From the NCBI GenBank assembly GCA_030789695.1, contig CM061139.1:199179641-199243640 (forward strand): DNA of 64,000 nucleotides. The letters are read 5' to 3'. The position numbers were made by a program, and so were the translations under genes. Below are positions 54,172-64,000 of this stretch, piece after piece (the stretch's first letter is position 1; each line of letters starts with the position of its first letter). The notes beneath the pieces are model-generated. The model saw only the letters and a list, made by a program, of their open reading frames with translations. It did not search any database and was not told the origin of the DNA. Source of the stretch: Scilla litardierei. Lineage: Eukaryota; Streptophyta; Magnoliopsida; Asparagales; Asparagaceae.

Positions 54172-55900
54172 TCGCCTATAAATTAGATGTAAAATTTAAA
54201 ATTATATAGCCCTCAGGTTGCCATATTTATCAGCTACCCAACTAGGTTGCTTGCGGTTGTCCCTTAATAATATAAACATGATACGCAAATAACATGTGTT
54301 TTATTCCCGATTCGCATGCACATTTGTGTATCTGTCATGAAATTCAGTCGTAGTCACATGGACAAAGCTATGCAACATTCACAGTCACATGCATAAAATT
54401 ACAGCCTTCAGAAATGTATTTGGGATGTGATTGAAACATCAGAAGTCTCCCATAGCTCCCAGAAAAATTCACAGATTACACAAATGACAGTAATTAAGAA
54501 CACTCACATATCAATAGTCCCAGATTGTACTTCATGCATGCCCAATATACACAAATGATAGTAAACCAAAGATGAAAGCATGACAAGCAAAGGCAATCCA
54601 AATTGAAATTCATTTAAACATTTTAATTGCATGTGATTTGGTGCTAATATCTTGCTGTGATTTGGTGCTAATATCCTGCCTTTCTATCGACCCCAATGCT
54701 AATATCTTGCTGTGATTTGGTGCTTTGATGGTGGAGTGTCAATGTTGAAATGCCCCAGAAGCAAAATGCATCAATAACTGTAACCCTGGCTATGCTTTAT
54801 TGCAATTCGGTAATCCATCTCTTGACAACTGTGCAGTTAAAAAGAAGCAGAAAATAATAATTCAAAGGGCCAAAGTTGAACATGATAATTATTTTGGATG
54901 CTATCCAAAAACAGTGCTAGACACTAAAGAAAGGGGGGCTAAATATGCTGCCACTTGTGTTCTTGATGCCTCACCGATATGTTCATATCATTAGAGCCAG
55001 CTTTACAGCTGAGACCAGCATCAATGCCTGACTAATCAATCACAAACTTAGACAATGAAGCTGCTTAAAGCTATGTTGGTGTTTAAGACTTGTTGGATAC
55101 AAAGATAATCACAGATATACTGCTACTTTTTTTTAAATAAACAAATGAACTATTTGTATCCGAATCTAACTAGTAACAAGATAATCACAGATATACAGCA
55201 TGGTGTGACTGATAAAACATGTGTCTAACAATATATGTGATGAAAAGATGCCACCAAAAAACCTGGATGTTCACCTATACACAACAACAAGTGTCCACAC
55301 AACACATTCCAGCTAGGGGTATCAATAGGTCACCACCAACAACAACTACACCGTGAAAACCAAGTATGAAATTGGAAACTTGCATATGTGCATCATGATA
55401 AGTGCATCAGCCTGCAGGTTATACATTCAAAATGCAGAAATTGGAAACTTGCTTATGTGCAAGGCAGTAAAAAACATAAAGGTAACTGATGTTAGAACAA
55501 GGACCCAACTCAGGTGTATATCATAGGATTAGCCTTAAAAAACACAGTCAATCCCCCCTACATCATATGCTACCATGCTCCAGCTGATTGTGATATCGAT
55601 ACAACAAGCAAAAAAAAAATGTTTCCAGATCCAACATGATAAATGTGTGCAGATCCATCGTAGAATATATGTGCTATGTGCTGATTGTGATATATGTTTG
55701 CAGCTCCATGGTAACTGAGTCTAAAAAGTGCATGAGAATTTTAGTCACAGGTCATGAGTAAAGTGGGTGAAGGGCAAGAGTAAAACAGACACACAACAGG
55801 AAATATGGGAATTTGGGCATGACATATAAACCTGGAAATTGTGATGTTGTGCTGTTGTGTCCCTTGCTATGTGGTGATACAAAACTAGGTATGGGGTGAT
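54172..55900. other. AT-rich noncoding part of the PIF element
   Basis: No gene. Three copies of CTAATATCTTGCTGTGATTTGG-like sequence, with the phrase GTGATTTGGTGCTAATATC repeated, lie at 54630-54725. Confidence 0.55.
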
Positions 55901-55909
55901 ACAAAACTA

Positions 55910-56250
55910 AATTGTAAAACAGGCACCCAGATACACAACAGCACATAGTAAAATAGATACACAACAGATACACAACAGGTACAAAACAGATACACAATTC
56001 AAAATGTGGTGATACAACAGCACATAGTAAAACAGATACACAACAGATACACAACAGCACCCAGATACACAACAGCACATAATATGACTAAAACAGAATT
56101 TGATGTGGACACATATGTGCTGCTCAATATGAAAACAGATAAACATGACAGCATCCGAGTTATAATCATAACCAAACTTGGTGAAGGTCAAGAGTAAAAC
56201 AGATACACAATTTAAGTCACAGGTCCACCATAATGTGAATGAGAATTTGA
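55910..56250. repeat. ACAGATACACAACAG-type minisatellite
   Basis: Motif AGATACACAACAG recurs many times with ACAGCACATAGTAAAA as a linker. Cys/Val-rich minus-strand frames here are artefacts. Confidence 0.85.
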
Positions 56251-57240
56251 CAGATACACATATGTGCTGCTCAATAGGAAATAAAACCCAACCCATGTTT
56301 CTATTATTGGAACCTTCCTGCATGCCTTACTCATAATTGGGTTAGTATCAAAGAATTCGGGAGAAATCATGTGTGTCATCATTGGGCTTGTAAAGGAAAA
56401 ATTTCAAATACAAAAAATATCCCAAGTTATAGCATGTCCCAAAAATAGGAAAAAAAATTTCAACTCCTGAATTACACCCAAAGTGAAAGCAGCTGGAGGC
56501 CCCCCCTTTATTGATGAATGAGGGCAAGGACAGTATGAAATTAAACCCAACCACAAGCCAATATGTTCACATACTACATGGTGAAAATGTGCAAATACTA
56601 CAAGCAAGTGCAGATTGAGGGCAAGTACAGAATGAGGGCAAATACTACATGTTCAAAACGATAACAAACCAATATGTTCAAATACCAACATGAGTATGGC
56701 TTATATTAATGTATGCACATAACAAGAGCAAAAACCAAACCACAAGATGGAAAATAGCAAATAAATCTAGTTGCATTCACCCAAACCACAAGCTGGAAAA
56801 GCGTAAAAATATATTTAGATCCAAAAAATGGCATTCACCCAACCCACATGTCTGGCATATATGAATGTATTGCAGGCCCAGGGGCATGGATAAAATCAAA
56901 AGATCAAAATAATGCATTGACATAAATACACAAACCACAAGAAGGAAATAATACAAGAAAAACCAAGTATGAAATTCATGCTTCCACCGTGAAAACCATA
57001 GTAGGAAATATAAACAAATGAGACACAAAAATGCAAGGACATGACGCTATATAAATTACATACCCACATATTCCCAAGCAACCAAGCACTACAGTCAGTC
57101 AGTCATTCAGACATTCAACGTACAGCCACATAATAGCAGCCTAAAATCACGTAGTCATATTACAGACATACATAAGCCATATTTAATAATCCCCGCAACG
57201 TGCCCCCCCATTGTGCATGCAAGACATATTACAAAATGTT
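56251..57240. other. noncoding part of the PIF element
   Basis: No domain seen. Direct repeats of GAGGGCAAGTACAG-like and AAACCACAAG pieces. Probably 3' flank of the Myb-like gene. Confidence 0.5.
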
Positions 57241-57258
57241 GTTCAGAAATTACAAGCT

Positions 57259-58835
57259 TCATATATTACTCCCATCGTCGTCTTCCTCATCCTCACGGTC
57301 GAACTCCTCCATTTTCTTCTTTATGTACCTATTCCTTGCAACCTCAGGCATCCCCACATACTTTCTCCCCTCAAGATCTACTTCAATAAGGTGGCTATAC
57401 ACCCTATCCAACTTCTCTCCAGGATACTCCGTGTGTGAATAGACACTCTTACCAATCTCCACAGTCCAGGGTAGGTTTGAGATCCTCAAGGCTTCGGCTA
57501 CCTCGGTGAGTTTCTCCACAAACACACCTTGCAATGCATCGTTGGTAGCATTCCCCCGTGGTCTACGTCTTACCTTTTAAACAGAAGGTGGCGGGGCTGC
57601 ATTGCTAGTAGCCGTTGACCCAGGACTTCGCGAGGGTGCCTGCGGGGTGTACGGTGATGGTGTGTCATATGATTCATGCCCAAGCGGGGAAGGATTTCCC
57701 TGCTCACCTTCACCTTCAGTGAATGGGCCGCCAAAAGGTGTAAACACACCCTTAAGAAAATCCCCAGTCACTCCGTCATCACCTATAATCACTTTCAGAT
57801 CAGCAAGCCATGGTAAGGGTTGATTAATGAAGTCCTTTGTTTTAGGATGGGCCTGCACGTATACACAATGTGATAATATATAGTAAAAAAGGAAATGACA
57901 TAGACACGTATGTATTTGTGCGGGAATGGTGAAATTATTACCGAGGCCTACGTGGCATATGTTTCCGGCTCCATTAAAATCATCTGCCTCTCGGGACACC
58001 ACCCAACGCCACTTAAACTGCGGCACTTCTCCACATCGGCTAGTTTCTTTCGCAATCCTTTCATATGATTGCGTACATTTTGGCTTGAGTACGACGTGCC
58101 AAATGTCTCATTGATGTGGGCCGCAGCAGCATTGAATGCACAAGATTTGAACGTCTTATCTGATTTCATCCCTTCCCTGGCCTGCTCCGCAAGGAATGGG
58201 ATGAGGACCAAGTCATGTTCCCAAGGCCATATTTTGTGACCCATCCCCTTTTCTGCATTGTGCTTCATTTTCTTGCTTGGGCTAGACACTGAAGCTTCAC
58301 CTGACTCATCCCGCCTCCCCGACTTCCTGGAAGAATCGCTACCAAATACGGGGTCATTGCCGCTGTGTGATGCCGCCCGGGTGAATGCACTTGGGTGAGG
58401 GGGGCTAACATACTGCTGTTGTCCACCAAAACCTCCCAAACCCGGCACTTGGTAGCTCCCGCCTACATGTTGCATCCCTCCCCCAGGGACCATCCCACCC
58501 CCCTGGTATCTCCCAACCCCCTGGCCCATGCCTCCCCCTTGAAGCAATTGCATATAGCCAGCTTGACTTGGCATATATCCGGGGTGACCACCCATTTGCA
58601 ACGGCATGCTATACTGGCCATATTGGGCATAAGGCACACTTGTGCCACCTCCATAGTTGCCGCCACCATAGTTGCCCTGCCCAGGGTACTGCATATCTCC
58701 CACCCTACGTGCCATAGGTCGACGGGGAGAACTCTCATTACGTGTATCGTCGTCTACCCATTGATTATCTGATGGTGGGTCAGAGATTGGGTCCATCGGA
58801 TCACGACCTTGACCTCGTTGAGATGACCCTGCCAT
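57259..58835 (-). pseudogene. Myb/SANT-like ORF1 of the PIF element, two in-frame stops
   Basis: Exon 1 runs from an ATG at 58835 to a donor at 57942/57941, exon 2 from 57852 to a stop at 57259; they join in phase. Residues 50-150 are rich in Gly, Tyr, Met and Gln. A basic stretch (SKKMKHN) precedes the Myb_DNA-bind_3 domain at about 204-295: KIWPWEHDLVLIPFLAEQAR, NAAAAHINETFGTSYSSQNV, NHMKGLRKKL, SLSGVGWC. Exon 2 has HPKTKDFINQPLPWLADLK, a Ser/Pro/Thr-rich stretch and an acidic C-terminus (MEEFDREDEEDDDG). TAG at 57948-57950 and TAA at 57577-57579 interrupt it if this exon model is right. In PIF elements this partner protein binds DNA and helps bring the transposase to the nucleus. Confidence 0.75.
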
Positions 58836-59030
58836 GCCTACACAAAGAATACGATACTATTTCAAATCATTAAATGAAAATATTCAAACAACAAGAAACA
58901 CACATTTCTTAGCAGAAGCATTAGTTCAGAACCTTGTTCACAGTTGCAAGATGAAAAATCTACAATAATAGTGCATAACAAAGATGACAATGTCAAACTT
59001 ATATCTACCACATAGACCCCAACCCAAATT

Positions 59031-60475
59031 TCAAAGACCTTGTTCATGCGTGTTACCCTGATTATGTATGTTACAATAGTCGACCCACATATCCCACGCT
59101 ATTTGGTCTCTTCGAAGTTTCCAATTGTCCCTCTGTTGTGTTTGGTCACGCAAGGACATCTGTTGGGACATATCCAAAATCGAGTCATCGTGAACATCTC
59201 CATCTTCCGCAATCACATCAACAGCATCCTCCCTAAGTTGAGGGTCATGTGGATCTGCAACTTGGATGTAATTATGCAACACAGTGCATGCTAGGACGGT
59301 ATCAACCTGACATGGGAATGGATAGTGGGGCTTGGAAGTCAATATCTTAAACTTGTTCTTTAGGATACCAAAAGTCGACTCGATCTTAGTTCGTAAAGAC
59401 GAGTGACGTAGGTTGAAGAGCTCCTTGTGATTTCGAGGAGCTCGATCAGTATGGTCCTTCAGATGATATCTAACGCCCCTGTATGGAGATATGAATCCTG
59501 GCATGGTAGTATATCCAGCATCGCATAGGTAATATTTACCTACACTCATAACCGTTATAAATTAGTATAATTTATTCACAAGATTTATTAAGTGCTACGA
59601 ATTAAAATTTTGGTTAAAATCGAACTATTACCTTCGTACACTCGAAGACCGTTTTGGGGGGGGGGGGGGGGTAATGCCAACGCAGATTTAAGGACGGTGA
59701 AATCATTTGCCGACCCTTCCCAACCTGCCATTACATACGTGAATCTTTTATTCGGCGTTGCAGCTGCGAGAACATTTTGTGTCACCCCCTTTCGGCCTCT
59801 AAACCGGGGTACAAGATGTGCAGGTAGCATGGCATCGACATGTGTCCCATCAATGAGACCAATGCAATCCTACATCGTAATGGTGGGTCAATAGGTTAGA
59901 AAAGAGTAAAATAATACTACTCTAACTACGTCATGTCACTCCATCAAATTTATATGACACGTACGTACCTTGAAATAAGGGTACCAGTTAGGATTATTGA
60001 CGATCTCAGTAGGGGTCTCATTTGGAGCTTGCTTCAAGTACATATCCCGAATGCCACATACTGCTTGCATTACTTGGCCAAAGTATCGGCTAACTGTTGA
60101 ACCGGAGCGTATAAAATCAACTTGCATGACTCTGTTCTTTGACTTGTGCCCTACGATATGTAGAAACATGGCCAACTGCTCCTCTACGGACACATGTATA
60201 GTGTCTTTAAGTAAATCCAGTTGTCTCATTAATCCGGCCAAATTCATGAATGCATGGCTCCTCATTCTCAAGTAGTGTAAACAACTACTTTCACCCCCAA
60301 AGAGAATTCTACGCATGTGGGAGTTCCTATGTGGATCCCGCATAGCCGATGGCTCTCTAGGTATACGGTTTGGCCTACCCTCTAGGTTACGCATGCAGTG
60401 TATGATGACAAGAATGACTGCCGCCGCTGCCACGGCACGTGGGTTACCCCCGATCATGCCCCCGTTGTTATCCAT
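59031..60475 (-). CDS. PIF/Harbinger DDE transposase, intact, three exons
   Basis: Exons 60475-59969, 59869-59632 and 59539-59031. Introns begin GTACGT and GTAATA and end TAG; the joins are in phase, giving 417 residues. Exon 1 holds the N-terminal region with a helical domain (SVEEQLAMFLHIVGHKSKNR, SGSTVSRYFGQVM). Exon 2 has LIDGTHVDAMLP (D176) and GWEGSANDFTVL (D225). Exon 3 has YYLCDAGYTTMPGFISPYRG (D255), NLRHSSLRTKIESTFGILK (E302) and a tail with WDMWVDY. This is the DDE_Tnp_4 layout with all acidic positions kept. It would cut and paste elements with matching ends. A 16-base C run in exon 2 encodes an unusual proline run at about residues 236-240 without breaking the frame. Confidence 0.92.
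59656..59671. repeat. poly(G)16 tract inside the transposase coding region
   Basis: Read as C on the coding strand, it encodes a proline run just before QNGLRVYEG. A slip of one base would destroy the enzyme. Confidence 0.95.
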
Positions 60476-60479
60476 CTAA

Positions 60480-62135
60480 AGCATTTAGGAATCAACTAAA
60501 TAATTATGCTTAAAATGATATAACCAACAATCATACATGAATTATCATCAACTAAAAACCGTGTCAGAAAATTACAAATAATTGGAAACTAAAATAATTT
60601 GTAATAGTAACCCTCAGGATTACATTTATTTTCATTTTCCCCCTTGGTGGCATGGCGGTTGCTCCACATATTTAAATATTTCCATACACTGAATTTAATC
60701 ATATCCATAAGCCAATTTCAAATATAGGAACCTTCCTGCCAGCCTATCATACTTTTTCCTTTGCATATGCTTCATCACTGGGCTCACATATCTAGCAAAA
60801 CTTATTATTTGAAAATGTGTGAAAAATTTATAAGTACGGCAATTTGGGAAAAATAACATGGAATCAATATCAATTTTATCTGTTGCATGCCAGTGTGCTT
60901 GCCACTTCAAATTCTCTACAGCATGGCATGTAGGGGTACATGAACCCTTTATTTATGCCTCACCTTTCATTTCATACAACTGGATGCCGCCACCAACACC
61001 TTTACACGCCATGTATGAAAATACTTGAAATTGCCCTCAGAATGTATTCCAAATCATTTAAGCAGTTCGATTTTATTGGTCTATATCACGCATTCCCCCT
61101 TCACGTAAGTATGATTCCTCATAGGGCAATGTTTCCTTGGCCGTCATTATCAAATGTTTTCAGCTTGCATGTATTGCGTTGGATGGCAAAAACATCTAAT
61201 ATATGAAATGTAGCATACTTGGTGGGCAATGATCTGTTTAAATTTTTTGATAAAGCCTTCTTAAAACAATCCCAAATATATTCAACATTCAAGGAATGCG
61301 GAGGCGGGGTTTATGAAACCCGAGCATGTGAACACATCATCACAATATCAAACCACACCCATGTCCATCAAAGAAACCACAGATGACAAAAATTCAGTAT
61401 TTCGACCCGCAATGAACATCCAAACCACACACACATGATATCCGGAGATATACCTGTCAGTTGATCAGAAGAGAAGAATGGAGATGAAGCTTGCGTTACA
61501 GAGATCACGCTGCCTTGGGCACACCCGCAGATCCCCGACGTCAGGTATAACAAACGGCAACCCTTACGGCGCAATCTACTGTCCGAAGCTAGTGTCCACA
61601 TAAATTCGTGGGGATCAGTTCTTTGGACAAGAAATCATGCATAAACGTAAACTATTTCTAAGTAAAAATGCCAACTTTACCGTTTTTTTCGTTTCAGACG
61701 CTCGGATCCAACTTCTTTTTAGTTCATCGCCTCCTTCAATCAACCATGGTCAGATCCTACGAAGCTGCCATACTCAGTCGGCGGCGACAACCCAAAAAGA
61801 TACTGGCTTGGGGTCGAATCCACCCAGATCCGTCGCCTATTTTTAGGGTTTCGCCTGCTGCTGTTGCGAGAAGAGGGATACGAAGGTGGAATGGCAGATT
61901 CGAGGCAGGGGGGTGATCACAAGCGGAGAGAGTGAGAGCAAAAGCGAGCGTGGGACCCCGCTTGAAGACGGATTCCAGCCAATTCCAACCAAAAAACGAT
62001 AACTCCTGACAAGCCTGTGGTATTCCAAAACCCCCCTCCACGCAAGCATTCTGCCTCCGCCTTCAACAAGCGCAAAAGAACAGCTCACCGGATTCCAAAC
62101 GTGGAATCTCGACTGTCGTACGTGAACAGTGCAAA
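60480..62135. other. 5' region of the PIF element
   Basis: Upstream of the transposase on the minus strand. No further gene is supported. Probably promoter and leader. Frames at 61637-62041 lack domains. Confidence 0.5.
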
Positions 62136-62177
62136 AAACCCTATTCCCTGGCCTATTCTCGCGAAAAGAACAGGCCC
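62136..62177. repeat. right terminal inverted repeat of the PIF element
   Basis: The reverse complement begins GGGCCTGTTCTTTTC. Followed by TAA. Confidence 0.88.
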
Positions 62178-62180
62178 TAA

Positions 62181-63000
62181 GAAAGAACATGTGTAGGGAA
62201 GAAGAAATCACGTGGCTGCAAAAAGATAAGGTAGTTGCTACGTGCCGCAAGAAATTGAGGTGCGTATACTTATTTTTCCAAAAACAGCACAAAAAAATCC
62301 CATCGCAATCATATCAATGTCCTAGATCCGAAAGCCAAGACTTTTTATGGGAAAAAAGAAGGACATGCACCGCATGTTGCAGTGCATATAGTCCATCTCA
62401 AAGATTAAGCGCATAGGCTATACTTCGAGACTATAAACACATTGATATACCTTTTAGAGCAGGCGTATGGCTTAGTCGATTGGAATTGCCTTTTAGAGCA
62501 TATATTGGTTGTACTGGATATGAGGTTTTCACATTGGATATCATATATCGGATGACATGTCAAAGATACAATAGCATATTGAGTGTGCACATGGTACATT
62601 ACATATATGTATAGGAGAAAAGGGGGGAAAGGAGAAATAAAAACGTAGAAGAAGAAAGAAAGGGAGGCGATAAGTGGCAGCTACAACATGAGCAACAACA
62701 GAAGAATTGGAGATAAAAGAGAAAAATAGAATGAAGAAAGGATGGCAAAACCTAGCAGATTTAATATTTCTAATCAAAAACTTGTTCAGTAAAATTTTTT
62801 ATGAAATAATCATATTGGCCTCCATTTTTGCTGCAAGATTCATCGTCAATAAATGTTAACAAGCTTTTTGATGAAATACCGGAAGGGTTTGGAAATCATG
62901 TGGTTCCTTATGAAATTTTAAAAGCTTACCGTAGTTCTTTTTGTAATTTTAGAAATATCTTGTGACCTTTTTAAATATTCGACGCGCAGTGCTTTGACTC
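62181..63000. other. no gene seen
   Basis: AT-rich and low-complexity stretches (62610-62740 purine-rich). One CACGTG at 62209-62214. Confidence 0.4.
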
Positions 63001-63008
63001 TTAGCTTA

Positions 63009-63251
63009 CACGTGGCCTCTGCACCAGCCAGGGGAATGATGGGGTCCGCTTCCTGATCGACATGCAGTGCGACGCACGTGTGCGCCCGGGCAATCAGGAG
63101 ACATGAGGGATATTCCCCACGTGCCATGCGGGACCCTCCTGGGGAAGTCTTCAAGGTCAGAAGGTCAAAGTACAGCACTGCAAACTGGCGCACGTGTCCA
63201 CCATTCCGAGTCAAAACGTCAAACCGAGACATGCCACCGCCCGTACACGTG
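63009..63251 (+). promoter_or_regulatory. cluster of five CACGTG (G-box/ABRE-like) sites
   Basis: Perfect CACGTG at 63009, 63075, 63118, 63191 and 63246, two of them in ABRE-like contexts (ACACGTGGCC and GCACGTGTCC). TTGAC/GTCAA W-box cores lie between them. The block is GC-rich in AT-rich surroundings. It looks like a bZIP/bHLH-responsive promoter. The orientation is inferred from the TATA box at 63411. Confidence 0.55.
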
Positions 63252-63410
63252 AACCGGCCGGCCCAAGGGCCGAATGCCCGTCGGATTTCCTGCCGCCTAA
63301 ACCGGAGCTGGGAATTAATAATTCATTATTTTAAGCAATAAAAATGTTGGATTTTTTTTCTTTTTAAATAACTTTATTTTTTTAAAAATTAATTGATGAG
63401 CTGGATGACG

Positions 63411-63418
63411 TATAAAGG
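63411..63418 (+). promoter_or_regulatory. TATA box candidate
   Basis: TATAAAGG 160 bp after the last G-box. A possible first exon follows and ends CTGG before GTAAGATT (63455-63463), a good splice donor. No coding frame is seen before the window ends. Confidence 0.4.
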
Positions 63419-63463
63419 CTACATTTTACATAGAACCTAGAGCTCAAGCGGATACTGGGTAAG

Positions 63464-64000
63464 ATTTGTCTAATAGACAATGTACCATTATAATATTACC
63501 TTGTTTTTTAATTTTAAATTCATCCCATCATAGAAAAATAAAAAAACAAATTTAAATATATTTAAAAAGCATGTGAATCTCAGAATGCCATGCAATCAGG
63601 GGACAAGTTCAATCTGGGTGATTTGCACAAAAAACCTTAATCAATTTGATTCTGGGTATAAACCTTTGGTTAAATTACAGAAAACCGTTTAAACTATATC
63701 TATATTACAAAGGAGGGAGGTTTTTGAATCTTTGTTTTTTGTGACAATGTCACATCGCTATATGGGACAACCTTCTTAAACCCAAAACCTAAATACCACA
63801 AAACTCTGCCCAACCCCCAAAAACACACCCAAAACCACACCCCAAGCAAAAAAACCAAAAACCCCAACACACTACACACACTCAAACCCATCATTCTCAT
63901 TTTCACTCGTTTTTGCACTAATCGAAACATCCGTCTAAAAAAATTGAAACAAAAAAAAAAAACACAGTGAATGTGCAATCAAAGAGGCGGGCTGAGCTTT
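63464..64000. other. no gene seen at the window end
   Basis: AT-rich, then A/C-rich sequence. TGTGACAATGTCACA near 63739 is a near-perfect palindrome beside a CACATCGCTATATGGGA stretch that resembles the start of some small plant LTR (TRIM) elements; not enough to call. Confidence 0.3.

Larger units (their letters stand above)
52689..62177 (-). mobile_element. PIF/Harbinger transposon, 9.5 kb, three co-oriented genes
   Basis: Terminal inverted repeats GGGCCTGTTCTTTTC (52689) and its complement ending at 62177, with weaker similarity (GAATAGG repeats) for about 25 bp more. Flanks are TTA (left) and TAA (right), near the TWA target of this superfamily but not identical. Inside, all on the minus strand: transposase (60475-59031), Myb/SANT-like ORF (58835-57259) and a GRF zinc-finger ORF (53970-53504). 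Subterminal copies of TGTTCTTTTGG (near 52769 and 52839) and AAAGAACAG (62088) repeat the tip. Larger than most PIF elements because of 54.2-57.2 kb, which is non-coding. Confidence 0.88.

Noticed and set aside
55752..56323. Cys/Val-rich minus-strand frames
   Set aside because: They are translations of the ACAGATACACAACAG minisatellite.
1..64000. Helitron ends
   Set aside because: I looked for TC starts and hairpin-CTRR ends with an AT target and found no convincing pair by eye.

Overview
This is nuclear DNA of a flowering plant, from a repeat-rich part of a chromosome. The evidence is the set of elements: SIRE-like and other Ty1/copia elements, Athila-type and chromovirus-type Ty3/gypsy elements, a large PIF/Harbinger transposon, small Mutator-like MITEs, a tRNA-derived SINE and a plant-type membrane methyltransferase. 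There are no operons. The species cannot be fixed from the sequence. I saw one clearly intact host gene (a single-exon methyltransferase, 7791-8543) and one intact transposon gene (a three-exon transposase, 59031-60475).

Layout. 1-6433: minus-strand SIRE-like copia element, cut by the window start; its LTR carries a regular array of alternating palindromes. 6434-7534: plus-strand copia 3' end with a short LTR just upstream of the methyltransferase. 8695-9790: a GC-rich MITE and a SINE with a 9-bp target duplication. 11207-16850: two more MITEs, the second inside an old, decayed copia element (about 12130-18000). 18439-33846: a nested structure. A chromovirus-like element with 2.2-kb LTRs but only 135 bp between them (TSD GGAAG) has an Athila element (20280-31127, TSD GTGGG) inside its 3' LTR. 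The Athila element has a pol gene but no recognisable gag or protease, and its LTRs carry arrays of a GCTCGGTCCGAGC-type palindrome. 34412-37210: copia fragments and an unexplained degenerate repeat. 38833-40666: a small non-autonomous element whose two LTRs face each other. 41335-46275: a copia element with both LTRs, one expanded by about 80 bp of GA repeat. 46276-52688: AT-rich DNA with local duplications. 52689-62177: a 9.5-kb PIF/Harbinger transposon with three co-oriented genes: DDE transposase, Myb/SANT-like protein, and a GRF zinc-finger protein followed by a membrane-anchor frame. 62178-64000: no gene seen, but a promoter-like cluster of five CACGTG boxes followed by a TATA box.

How things fit together. 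The PIF transposase is open across three exons that splice in phase. The Myb-like partner, which such elements need for DNA binding and nuclear entry, appears broken by two stops. The GRF frame is an unusual third gene. The two arrays of short alternating palindromes lie in the same relative part (U3) of the LTRs of unrelated superfamilies. With the GRF-bearing transposon and the facing-LTR element, they are the most interesting observations here. Percent identities and homologies were judged by eye; no searches were run.
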